NCBI RefSeq assembly: GCF_019991125.1
Contig: NZ_JAGENB010000002.1
Span: 1,110,416 to 1,174,415, forward strand
Source: Phyllobacterium calauticae
Lineage (GTDB): Bacteria; Pseudomonadota; Alphaproteobacteria; Rhizobiales; Rhizobiaceae
Direction of reading: 5' to 3'
Length of the DNA: 64,000 nt
This document shows positions 23,939-32,655 of the stretch, one piece after another. The notes under the pieces are model-generated. The model was not told the DNA's origin. It was given only the letters and a program-made list of their open reading frames with translations, and searched no databases. A program made the position numbers and the translations under genes. Position 1 is the stretch's first letter. Each line of letters opens with the position of its first letter.

Positions 23939-25545
23939 TCGTTCGTCCTGGGCGTGTTGCGCAGACCAATCGCGGCAGCGTTTCGGTAGGAGGCAGGTCC
24001 ACCGGAACACCCATCACGTTTCCAGCTCCTAAGCTTGGCCTCGTATCAAATTATGATCTGATGGCGGAGCAGGCGGGTGCGGCAAGCGTATTGCAGAACT
24101 TCTTTCCGACTTTGAAGGGTGCTCGCATTCGCGGTGGCTCCGTCAAGAAAGCGCTTCTGGCAGGCCTTGGAAATGTCCGCAGCGCCTTCAACTACCGCTT
24201 CGGTGGCATCGAAAAGATGTTCATGGCGACTGACACTGGCATATTCGAAGTCACCAGCCCATCAGCGCCACCGGTAACGACACCGGCGAGCCTCGGTAGT
24301 CAAACCTCGGGCAATTGGACGGTTGTCCAGCATACGACCCAAGGCACATCCATGATGGTGTGTGTCAACGGGTCTGACCCGCGTCAGCTCTACAATGGAA
24401 CGGCATGGGTCACGGCCCCGGCAATGACATTCACCGACGGTACGACCACCAATCAGCTCAACTATGTATGGCTGTTCAAGAACCGTGAGTTCTTCCTGAA
24501 GAATGGCACAATGGATGCCTATTATCTTGATCTGAATTCAATCGGCGGTGCGGCAAAAGTTCTGCCGCTTGGTGGGGTCATGAAGAAGGGCGGTTCGCTC
24601 CTGACTGGTTTCTCATGGTCAATTGAAAGCGGCGACGGCCTCAATGACATGTGTTGCTTCATCAGTACCGAGGGCGAGGTTGCTGTTTACGCCGGTGACG
24701 ATCCGAACACGCTGGCAAGCTGGTCGCTGAAAGGTGTCTACCAGATCGGAAAACCGCTCGGGAAAAACGCTTGGATCAGGGCAGGTGCAGACGTACTTAT
24801 TGCCACGACGGACGGTTTTCTGCCCATGTCGCAGGTTTTCCAGCGTGATCGGCAGGCGCTATCGCTGGTTTCAGTCAGCCGGCCGATTGAGGACGAATGG
24901 CGCGCTGCGGCATCCGCAACCGGCACAGGCTGGACAATTACTCAGTGGATCGAGCGCAATCTTGTTTTTATCACGTTCCCGAAAAACGTGGTCATGCAGG
25001 ATACGACATTTGTCTTGAACGTCCTAACTGGTCGCTGGTCGATCATCACCAACTGGAATGCGAGTTGCTTTTCGACGCTGCAAGGCAGTTTGTTTTTCGG
25101 ATCGACGGGAGGCTATGTCTGGCAGGGCGACACGACAGGGACGGACGACGGTTTGCCATTCACTGCCGCCTATCTCTCGCAGTTCCTTGCTGGCGGGAAC
25201 GTCGGTCAGCGCAAGACGGCTACAATGGCCCGTATGCTGATCAGAGGGAAAGCCAAGCCGAATGTTCTATTGTTCGCTCGCGCTGATATGAACAAGACCA
25301 TTCCGGCATTTTCAGAAGTGTCGATCGGTAACCAGCAGTCATCCGAATGGGATGTTGGCCTATGGGACCATGCCGTATGGGACGGTGTTTCAACCCGCAA
25401 TGACTATTGGTATCGCCAGAATGTCCGGGCCTCCGGTGATACACTTGCACTTGGCTGCATCATCGTTTCCGGTGGTCAGTATGCGCTCGATGCCGAGATA
25501 GATATCGGCGCGCTACAGGTCGAGGTAGGTGAGGCCAGCGCATGA
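23935..25545 (+). CDS. tail nozzle/hub protein, beta-propeller type
   Basis: 536 residues, beta-rich throughout with repeated aromatic-Gly strands (FNYRFGGIEKMFMATDTGIFEVTS; GNWTVVQHTTQGTSMMVCVNGSDPRQLYNG; LNYVWLFKNREFFLKNGTMDAYYLDLNS; WTITQWIERNLVFITFP). Position after the adaptors and before the ejection proteins corresponds to the nozzle of short-tailed phages. No enzymatic motif. ATGA-coupled to the next gene. Confidence 0.7.
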   Translation: MIVRPGRVAQTNRGSVSVGGRSTGTPITFPAPKLGLVSNYDLMAEQAGAASVLQNFFPTLKGARIRGGSVKKALLAGLGNVRSAFNYRFGGIEKMFMATDTGIFEVTSPSAPPVTTPASLGSQTSGNWTVVQHTTQGTSMMVCVNGSDPRQLYNGTAWVTAPAMTFTDGTTTNQLNYVWLFKNREFFLKNGTMDAYYLDLNSIGGAAKVLPLGGVMKKGGSLLTGFSWSIESGDGLNDMCCFISTEGEVAVYAGDDPNTLASWSLKGVYQIGKPLGKNAWIRAGADVLIATTDGFLPMSQVFQRDRQALSLVSVSRPIEDEWRAAASATGTGWTITQWIERNLVFITFPKNVVMQDTTFVLNVLTGRWSIITNWNASCFSTLQGSLFFGSTGGYVWQGDTTGTDDGLPFTAAYLSQFLAGGNVGQRKTATMARMLIRGKAKPNVLLFARADMNKTIPAFSEVSIGNQQSSEWDVGLWDHAVWDGVSTRNDYWYRQNVRASGDTLALGCIIVSGGQYALDAEIDIGALQVEVGEASA

Positions 25546-26012
25546 TTATCGTCTGGGCTGACGAGACGAGTTGTCCCGAGATCAACGACGGCATCGGGCA
25601 ATTCGTCGCCTCTCATATCTTGGGGTGTGATCGAGGCTTCGAAAAATTCAATAGCCTGGGCGTCATCGATAAGGATCGGCTCATTGCCGGGGTGATCTAT
25701 CACAATTGGTCCCCTGAAACCGGTGTCATTGAATTGTCGGCAGCATCTACAAGCCCGCTTTGGCTGACGGTGCCAGTTCTCAATGCCATGTTCGACTACC
25801 CGTTCCGGCAGCTTGGTTGTCAAATCTGCATTCTCAGGGTGTCTGAGCGCAATCAGCGCATGCGGCGCATTCTCGACAGGTTCGGCTTTTCCTCGGTTCG
25901 TGTGCCCCGGCTCCGGGGGCGGGACGAAGCCGAAATCATCTTCACGCTGACCGATGATGCGTGGAATTCACACAAGTTCAATGCCAGACAGGGAGAGCGC
26001 GCCAGCGCTTGA
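25542..26012 (+). CDS. GNAT-like acetyltransferase-fold protein within the virion module
   Basis: 156 residues with the GNAT pattern: early beta strands (DRLIAGVIYHNWSPETGVIELSAAS), helix WLTVPVLNAMFDYPFRQLGCQICILRVSERNQRMRRILDRFGFSS, the last piece being the usual terminal N-x-x-M/L-x-x-I-x-x-x-GF motif. The classical acetyl-CoA loop Q/R-x-x-G-x-G/A is not obvious, so catalytic activity is uncertain. GNAT-fold genes occur at this place, between nozzle and internal virion proteins, in several podovirus-type prophages, arguing for a conserved role such as modification of virion or host proteins. Confidence 0.7.
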   Translation: MIIVWADETSCPEINDGIGQFVASHILGCDRGFEKFNSLGVIDKDRLIAGVIYHNWSPETGVIELSAASTSPLWLTVPVLNAMFDYPFRQLGCQICILRVSERNQRMRRILDRFGFSSVRVPRLRGRDEAEIIFTLTDDAWNSHKFNARQGERASA

Positions 26013-26018
26013 TTGCCA

Positions 26019-27287
26019 ATGGGAAAATCTGCACCAAAAGCACCCGATCCAAAAGAGACAGCAGCCGCTCAGACCGGGACGAATGTCACGACAGCGCTTG
26101 CAAACGCGCAGCTCGGCAACGTCAACAAATATGGTCCTGACGGCAGCGTGACCTATTCCACGAACGGCAGCAAGCAGTTCCGTGACCCCACAAACGGGGC
26201 GGTTTACGACATTCCGCAATATACCCAGACGACCACGCTTTCGCCGCAACAGCAGGCGATCAAGGACCAGACGGACGCCGCGCAGCTGAACTTGGGCCAG
26301 CTCGCCAACTCGCAGTCGTCGCGACTACAAGGGCTTCTTGGTACGCCATTCACGCTCAACGGCCTTCCGGCTGGCGGCGATGCGTCGAAAATTACCGCGC
26401 CGAACTATCAGCAGTTTCAGGGCGGTCCTGATCTGAAAACCTCGTATGTTGATGACTTTTCAAAGGACAAACAGGCTGTTCAAGACGCGCTCATGTCGCG
26501 TTTGCAGCCGTCCCTCGACAGGGATCGGGCTGCACTTGAACAGCGGCTTGCCAATCAGGGTATCCAGATTGGGTCTGATGCATATAAGGCAGCAATGGAC
26601 GACTACGGCCGCACGTCAAACGATGCGCGCACATCTACTTTGCTCGCTGCAGGGCAGGAGCAGTCGCGTCTTGCCGGCCTATCCCGCGATCAGGCGACTT
26701 TCGGCAACAGCTCGTTGCAGCAGATGTTCCAGAACAAGAATACCACGACTGGCGCGAATAACTCCCTGCAAGACCAGTTGACCAATGCGCAGCTTGCCCA
26801 GTTCAATGCAGCAAATACGCAACGCCAGCTCGCAACGAGCGAGAAATTCGCGGAGCGCAATCAGCCGATGAATGAAATCTCCGGGCTTCTTTCGGGTTCG
26901 CAGATCAGCATGCCGCAGTTCGGCGCTTCGAATATGCCTTCGATACCGACCGTCGATTATGCTGGTCTGGTCAACCAGAAATACCAGAGCGATGTGAATG
27001 CCTATAATCAGAAAATGGGCATGACGAACGGTATCGTCGGTGGTCTCTTCGGTCTTGGAGGCAAGTTGATTGCCGCATCAGACGAACGGGTCAAGAAGGA
27101 CATCCAGAAAGTGGGTAAGGCCAACGGCCACAACCTATACATGTACCATTACAAGGGCGAGCCGGACGACGCTCCGATGCGTCTCGGTCTGCTCGCCCAG
27201 GAAGTCAAAAAGAAAAAACCTTCGGCCGTCGTCAAGATGCCGGGCGGGCTTCTCGCCGTCGATTATGGCAAAGCATTGGGGGCTTAA
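26019..27287 (+). CDS. internal virion protein with C-terminal S74-type chaperone domain
   Basis: 422 residues from ATG 26019 (an upstream TTG is less likely). The N-terminal 330 residues are Gln/Asn/Ala-rich and helical, like ejection proteins (LSPQQQAIKDQTDAAQLNLGQLANSQSSRLQGL; LEQRLANQGIQIGSDAYKAAMDDYGR). The C-terminus carries SDERVKKDI and YMYHYKGEPDDAPMRLGLLAQEVKKKKPSAVV, the intramolecular chaperone (peptidase S74) pattern, with the Ser and Lys of the catalytic dyad preserved. That domain normally trims trimeric tail spikes, so its presence on an internal-type protein is unusual though known in similar phages. Confidence 0.72.
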   Translation: MGKSAPKAPDPKETAAAQTGTNVTTALANAQLGNVNKYGPDGSVTYSTNGSKQFRDPTNGAVYDIPQYTQTTTLSPQQQAIKDQTDAAQLNLGQLANSQSSRLQGLLGTPFTLNGLPAGGDASKITAPNYQQFQGGPDLKTSYVDDFSKDKQAVQDALMSRLQPSLDRDRAALEQRLANQGIQIGSDAYKAAMDDYGRTSNDARTSTLLAAGQEQSRLAGLSRDQATFGNSSLQQMFQNKNTTTGANNSLQDQLTNAQLAQFNAANTQRQLATSEKFAERNQPMNEISGLLSGSQISMPQFGASNMPSIPTVDYAGLVNQKYQSDVNAYNQKMGMTNGIVGGLFGLGGKLIAASDERVKKDIQKVGKANGHNLYMYHYKGEPDDAPMRLGLLAQEVKKKKPSAVVKMPGGLLAVDYGKALGA

Positions 27288-29759
27288 ATGTCGGTTCAGT
27301 CATTCATCTTCGGCCCCGGCCAGAAATACAAGACGCAGGAAGACTTGGACCGGGCTCGCGCCATGGTGCGGGACATTTACGGCAATATCGGCTCCCCGAG
27401 GACCATTGGTGAAGGTCTATCAGCACTTGGTGATGGTATCATGGCCAACGTCATGAACCGCAGGATTTCGCAGGGACAGGGCGAGTTTGACAAGAACCGC
27501 GCCAGTGCAGACGCAGGTTTCTTGAGCGGTATGTCGGGTCTGAGCGCTCCGGCATTTCCGTCCTCTGTTGCCGCTGGAGGTTCGCCCACCGCTCCAGCCG
27601 CGACCGGTGTGCAGGCTCCAGATGCAGAAGCCAGTGCGCTCCCATCTTCTCTGTTGGGTGCGCTCGACAAAACAGAAGGGGGCGGAAATTATGACACCCT
27701 CTATGGTAACGCTCAGCGCAACGGCGGAGCATTTTCGGGCATCAATGTTTCACAGATGCCAATCAAGGATGTTCTGGCCTTTTCTGACCCGAATGGGCGA
27801 TATGCGCAGTCAGTCAAGAGCCAGATCGGGCGCGTTGCAACTCCCATGGGACGGCATCAGATTGTCGGCACGACATTGAGAAATGCTGTCGATCAGATGG
27901 GGCTTGACCCGAATACGCCCTTTGATCGCAATACGCAGGACGCGATCGCTACTCATTTGGCGCGCAGCCGCGTATCCGCATCTGGTACCATGGAAGGAAA
28001 GATTGCCGGTCTTAGGTCAGAGTGGGCTGGGCTAAAAAATGTTCCAGATGCTCAACTGGTTCAGATCGTGAATGATCTTGAGAACGGCAGATCAACACCT
28101 CAGCCCACGCAAGTTGCTTCACTCGATCCATCGTCAGGAATGGAGCAGGCATACGCACCAGCTCGGCCACAACCGAGCGCAGCAGCGCAGGCAATCAATC
28201 AGGTTGCACCGCAGCAAAACAACTACCCGGAAGCCGGGAAAGTTGCGCCGGTAGACTGGACAGACCAGCCGCAATTCTCGGTTGCAGCCGGTATGCAGTT
28301 CGCAAACGGCCAGCAGCCGCAAGGCCAGCAAGTTGCATCTTTGCCGCCTCAGCAGTCACAAACGCCACAGGCGGGGCAGGATGGCCGTTTGCCGGGTGTT
28401 TCTGATGCTATGCTGCGCGCCAATGACCAGATGATGGGCGGCATGTTCTCGCCGCAGGGTCAACAGCCAGTTCAGGTTGCTGACAACGGCGGGTATTTCC
28501 CGCCCGCACCCGATGCAAACCAGACGACCCAACAACAGCCCCGGCAGAACGGCAATCAGCTCGAATTCTACGCCCGGCAGATGAGTAATCCTTATCTCTC
28601 ACCGGAAATGAAGAAGCTCGCCCTCTACCAGTACCAGCAAGAAGCCGAGCGCCAGCAAAAAGCATCGGATCCGATGTATCAGTTGAACTTGCAGAAAGGC
28701 CAGTTGGAGATCGATGCCCTGAAGCGAGGCAAATCTGCTTTGCTGAATGCAGGCAATGGACAGCTCTACAATCCAAACACAAATCAGTGGATCACCGCGC
28801 CGGATAGCGGGAAGGACAAAGAGACGACCGACATTCAGAACTATAATTTCGCGAAGCAGAACGACGGATATACCGGCACGCTTGCCGACTGGGTGAACAA
28901 CGTCAAGCGCGGCAAGAACAGTGCGACTGTGAATGGAAACACGATTGATCTTGAAAACCTTCCGCCTGTTTCGATGAACGAGCAGGGAACCCCCGATCCG
29001 GCCTCGCAGGCTGAATTCCTGTCAAAGCTCCCGACTTCCTTGCGCGCTCAGGTGCAGGGCATTTCTGAAGGTCGTATCCCGATTGAAAAAGTGACCTCAA
29101 TGCGGGGTGGCGAACGTCAGGAATTGGCGCGCATCGTATCGCTGTTCGATCCAACATTTGACATGTCGCAGGCCGGGGCTCGCGTGGCGATCCGAAAGGA
29201 CTATGCCGCAGGCGAAATGGCCAAGCTTGCCGCATCAAGCAATCTCGCGCTCCAGCATGCGGGTGGTATGCTCGATGCTGCGGAGAAGCTGGATAACGGT
29301 CAATATCCATGGGTCAACGCTGCTGGCAACTATTTCGCCAGCAAGACGGGGCAGGGCGCACAATCCGCGTTCGAAACATATCGTCTTGGCGTGGCTGACG
29401 AGCTGGGCAAAGCCTTCCACGGTGTCGGCGCTGTACCGGTCGAGACCGTCAAGGAGTGGAAAAACGCCATTAGCACGAGCAGTTCACCGGAGCAGTTGCG
29501 TGCTGCGGTCGATGCTGCCGTGCACATGCTGGCTGCGCGTACCGAGACTTACAATCAGCGATACAGGAACGTCATGGGTCAGGACGCCCCCAGCTTCCTT
29601 ACGCCGGAGTCGGTTAAGACCCTGACCAAGATGGGGATTGATCCAAGCACCCTTGATCCTCGCTACGTAGATAAAAGCGCGGGCAGGGGCTCTCCGTCGT
29701 CGGGCGGCGCCGGTCAGCCGGTCAACATCAATGGCTATACGATCAAGAAGGTGCAGTAA
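27288..29759 (+). CDS. large internal virion/ejection protein with lysozyme-like domain
   Basis: 823 residues. Residues about 120-265 form a lysozyme-like domain: LDKTEGGGNYDTLYGNAQRNGG with a probable catalytic Glu at about 130, then GRVATPMGRHQIVGTTLRNAVDQMGLDPNTPFD and DAIATHLARSR, the same family as the prophage endolysin. The middle (270-450) is a low-complexity Gln/Pro tract, the C-terminus helical. It probably opens the peptidoglycan locally during DNA entry and forms part of the ejectosome. The gene is joined to its neighbours without gaps. Confidence 0.8.
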   Translation: MSVQSFIFGPGQKYKTQEDLDRARAMVRDIYGNIGSPRTIGEGLSALGDGIMANVMNRRISQGQGEFDKNRASADAGFLSGMSGLSAPAFPSSVAAGGSPTAPAATGVQAPDAEASALPSSLLGALDKTEGGGNYDTLYGNAQRNGGAFSGINVSQMPIKDVLAFSDPNGRYAQSVKSQIGRVATPMGRHQIVGTTLRNAVDQMGLDPNTPFDRNTQDAIATHLARSRVSASGTMEGKIAGLRSEWAGLKNVPDAQLVQIVNDLENGRSTPQPTQVASLDPSSGMEQAYAPARPQPSAAAQAINQVAPQQNNYPEAGKVAPVDWTDQPQFSVAAGMQFANGQQPQGQQVASLPPQQSQTPQAGQDGRLPGVSDAMLRANDQMMGGMFSPQGQQPVQVADNGGYFPPAPDANQTTQQQPRQNGNQLEFYARQMSNPYLSPEMKKLALYQYQQEAERQQKASDPMYQLNLQKGQLEIDALKRGKSALLNAGNGQLYNPNTNQWITAPDSGKDKETTDIQNYNFAKQNDGYTGTLADWVNNVKRGKNSATVNGNTIDLENLPPVSMNEQGTPDPASQAEFLSKLPTSLRAQVQGISEGRIPIEKVTSMRGGERQELARIVSLFDPTFDMSQAGARVAIRKDYAAGEMAKLAASSNLALQHAGGMLDAAEKLDNGQYPWVNAAGNYFASKTGQGAQSAFETYRLGVADELGKAFHGVGAVPVETVKEWKNAISTSSSPEQLRAAVDAAVHMLAARTETYNQRYRNVMGQDAPSFLTPESVKTLTKMGIDPSTLDPRYVDKSAGRGSPSSGGAGQPVNINGYTIKKVQ

Positions 29760-31807
29760 TGGCGAAATTCCAAATCACAGCCCCCGATGGATCACAATAT
29801 GAGATCGAGGGCGAGAACGAACAGGGCGCGATGCAGGCTTTGCAAACGCACCTCGGTTCGCAGCCGCCTGCACAGCCTGACGCCCCGGCGAATGACGGAA
29901 CGGTTGGACCGACTTTCGCTCGCGGTGGCACTGCCATGCCCGAAAAGACGATGTTTGGCGGCGCGGATGCAGGGCGCAGCTTCGGTCAAGGCGTAGCAAA
30001 CACCGTCATGTTTGGATTTAATGATGAAGCCGCTGCCGGTCTTGCCTCACTCCGGGCAAAGCTACCCGGTGGCAACGGCAAGAGCTATTCCGAGATCCTC
30101 GAAATGATCAGAAAGCAGGATAAGGCCGACGCTGAAGCCCATCCCGTGGCAAACGTCGGGGGAATGCTTACAGGTGGTCTGGCTGGCGGCCTTGGTCTGG
30201 CCAAGTCAGGTCTTTCACTCACGGCCAGAGCTGCAAACTCAGGACAAGGACTTCTGCGGACTGCTGGTGCTTCTGCAATTGAAGGCAGCTTGCTCGGCGC
30301 GGGGCAGGGTTTTGGAAATGGCAAAGATGGTTTTTTGGATCGTACCATTAACGCCGGGAAAGGTGCCGCTATGGGTGGCGTTCTTGGCGGAGCCGTCCCG
30401 CTTGGCCTTGCTGCAGGCGGAGCGGCAATAAAGCCGTTGATTGCACCTTTTGCTGCTCGCGCCAATCCTGAGAAATATGCGGAACTTGCTCTTGGCGCTG
30501 GGTTGCGCCGGTCTGGCACAACGCCTGAAAAGGTTTCAAAAGCCCTTCAGAGCGCTGCCGATGACGGACAGGACGTATTCAACATTGCAGACGCTATGGG
30601 GCTGTCTGGACAGCGCTTGCTCTCGACGGTGGCACGAACACCGAACGATGCTCGTCAGGAAGTCGTTGGGGACTTACTGCGTCGTCAGACGGGGCAAGGA
30701 ACGCGCCTGTCAAATGCACTAGCGGAAGGGTTTGGCGCACCCGACACGGCAGCGCAGCGCGTTGCCAGCCTCACAACGGCACGTGATCGTGCAGCAGACC
30801 TGAACTATATGAAATCTCGGCTCAACGCCGGGCTGGTAGATTTGCAGCCATCAATCAGCTTCGTGGATGACTATATCAGCCCGGGTGTTCAGAAGCTGGT
30901 TTCGCCGGCCGATGGTATCGCGCCGGATGGCATCGAGAGTGCTCTATCCGCCTATCGTGGCCGGATGACTGATGGCAATTCCGTTCTCACGGACTTCAAC
31001 CGCTCGTTGACGCTGAAAAAGGATGTTTCGGACGCAATCAAGAAGGCAGAGCGATCCGGTGAGGGCAATCGCGCTCGCGTTCTCGGCATGCTCAACAAGC
31101 AACTCGACAGTGCGCTTGAAGAGGCATCGCCAGCCTACCGTACCGCGAATGACACCTTCAAAACACAGAGCGGTGTCATAGACGCGGTAGATACCGGCAC
31201 TCAGGCGGCTTCAGGTCGTGCAAGGGCGGCAGACAACATCGCGAACTTCAATGTGATGACGCCAGAACAGCAGGCTGCTTTCCGCCCAGGCTATGCTGAT
31301 CCATGGATTGCAAAGGTTGAGGCCGCCACACAGTTGCCGACGACAAACAAGGCGCGAATGCTGATCTCGGACAAGACACGCCAGGAGTTTCCGGCGTTTG
31401 CGGTGCCGGGCGAGGGCGCGAAAATGTCCCGGCGGATCGGTCGCGAACAGCGCATGTATGAAACTTTGAATTCTGCAATTGGTGGTTCGAAGACCGCTGA
31501 CAACATGGCGGATATGGCTGACATGGCCCAGTTCGATCCGGCAATTTTTCACAATCTGCTGAAAGGTGACTGGAAACACGCCGCGTTTACCGCAGCTCTG
31601 CGCGGCATGAATGAGGTCAAGGGTCTGCCACCATCGGTTGTGGAGCGAGTTGGCCGGACCTTGATGCAATCGGATCCGCAGGCGGCGTTGAATGTGCTCA
31701 ACAATGCAGCGAAGCGTGGTCAGGTTTCAGCGAAAAACCGCGCGCTGGTAGCGACAATGCTCAACAATATCGGCGGAGCATCAGCGGGGCGGCTTGGTGC
31801 GCCATGA
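29759..31807 (+). CDS. large internal virion/ejection protein
   Basis: 682 residues. It starts with a small domain FQITAPDGSQYEIEGENEQGAMQAL (seen at the start of many phage internal proteins), followed by a Gly/Ala-rich amphipathic region (NVGGMLTGGLAGGLGLAKSGLSL; GAAMGGVLGGAVPLGLAAGGAAI) able to insert in membranes, and a long helical C-terminal part (YMKSRLNAGLVDLQPSISFVDDYISPGVQKL; DFNRSLTLKKDVSDAIKKAERSG). Consistent with a channel component for DNA delivery. Its start shares a base with the preceding stop (TAATG). Confidence 0.75.
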   Translation: MAKFQITAPDGSQYEIEGENEQGAMQALQTHLGSQPPAQPDAPANDGTVGPTFARGGTAMPEKTMFGGADAGRSFGQGVANTVMFGFNDEAAAGLASLRAKLPGGNGKSYSEILEMIRKQDKADAEAHPVANVGGMLTGGLAGGLGLAKSGLSLTARAANSGQGLLRTAGASAIEGSLLGAGQGFGNGKDGFLDRTINAGKGAAMGGVLGGAVPLGLAAGGAAIKPLIAPFAARANPEKYAELALGAGLRRSGTTPEKVSKALQSAADDGQDVFNIADAMGLSGQRLLSTVARTPNDARQEVVGDLLRRQTGQGTRLSNALAEGFGAPDTAAQRVASLTTARDRAADLNYMKSRLNAGLVDLQPSISFVDDYISPGVQKLVSPADGIAPDGIESALSAYRGRMTDGNSVLTDFNRSLTLKKDVSDAIKKAERSGEGNRARVLGMLNKQLDSALEEASPAYRTANDTFKTQSGVIDAVDTGTQAASGRARAADNIANFNVMTPEQQAAFRPGYADPWIAKVEAATQLPTTNKARMLISDKTRQEFPAFAVPGEGAKMSRRIGREQRMYETLNSAIGGSKTADNMADMADMAQFDPAIFHNLLKGDWKHAAFTAALRGMNEVKGLPPSVVERVGRTLMQSDPQAALNVLNNAAKRGQVSAKNRALVATMLNNIGGASAGRLGAP

Positions 31808-32017
31808 ATCTGGAACTTTGTTGCCGGTGATTTCAATGGCCCAAGCCGTAAGCGTCATGCCGGCTAATCCACCAAGTGCCAGTGCCCACCAATCCGGCTT
31901 GTTGGCATAGAAGTAAGTAACAGCACTAAATGCTATGAGAACGGCCAAATACTTCCACGGCGATGGGAAATTCCGGTCGATCCGAGGTTCGTCGTTGTCG
32001 TGCTCGATCTGGTGCAT
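31781..32017 (-). CDS. small two-helix membrane protein between virion genes
   Basis: 78 residues on the minus strand, overlapping the 3' end of the ejection gene by 27 bases. Two membrane segments (YLAVLIAFSAVTYFYA and ALALGGLAGMTLTAWAIEI) with an acidic N-terminus and a basic tail. Opposite orientation to the late genes suggests separate expression, as for lysogenic cargo such as superinfection-exclusion proteins. No homologue recognised and the ribosome site is weak. Confidence 0.5.
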   Translation of the reverse strand: MHQIEHDNDEPRIDRNFPSPWKYLAVLIAFSAVTYFYANKPDWWALALGGLAGMTLTAWAIEITGNKVPDSWRTKPPR

Positions 32018-32244
32018 CGGTTGTCCGGTTGTTCATCATTCGTTCCGGACAATATGGCTCAAGGCCATCGAAAAGAAAATCCCCTCATTTGCAATAAATC
32101 CACCCGGTGGGCGGTCAATCTATGGAGAAAGGAAGAGTACATGAAAGATCACAGGCAAAAATTGATGCTGCATCCAAGCTGGCGATTCAGATCAGGAATC
32201 GTTTTCTTCGTCGCCAGAATGTTGAGAGTGCCGATATCCTACGC

Positions 32245-32559
32245 CTAGGCCTTCTGTAGATAAGGCATTAGGGCGAATATATCATCGTCAGCATTGGGAC
32301 CAAATATTCGAGCACTTTGCGTGTCTAAAGACCTGATAAGAACGAGGTCATAGGTAGGAGATACCGCATTCTTCGCTGTAGAAACTACTTGCTCAATCGT
32401 TTTATCAGCGCTGAATAAGATAAACGATGTGGTTTTCTCCCAATAATTCGCGCCAGAAATTTGATGAATTGCAGAATATAGAGCATTCCAGCGCGTGCTG
32501 TAATCACGTCCGCCGATTGTGCGATCATCCAATGTAAAAGATAACCAATAAGTAGCCAT
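32245..32559 (-). CDS. SinR-family-like small protein (ferredoxin-like fold), cargo gene
   Basis: 104 residues with a strong Shine-Dalgarno GGGAGGG four to five bases before ATG 32559. The sequence TYWLSFTLDDRTIGGRDYSTRWNALYSAIHQIS...WEKTTSFILFSADKTIEQVVSTAKNAVSPTYDLVLIRSLD resembles a widely distributed family of small ferredoxin-like proteins annotated as SinR family; the molecular role is unknown. Clearly a real gene: good ribosome site and conserved-looking core. It sits opposite to the late operon between ejection and tail-fibre genes. Confidence 0.7.
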   Translation of the reverse strand: MATYWLSFTLDDRTIGGRDYSTRWNALYSAIHQISGANYWEKTTSFILFSADKTIEQVVSTAKNAVSPTYDLVLIRSLDTQSARIFGPNADDDIFALMPYLQKA

Positions 32560-32655
32560 TCAACCCTCCCATTATTCTTTGGATAATCTTGCCAATCAAA
32601 GTTCAAAGAGTCGATAGCCGTCCTTCTCAGGGCGCGCTTTTCTATGGAGAATGCC

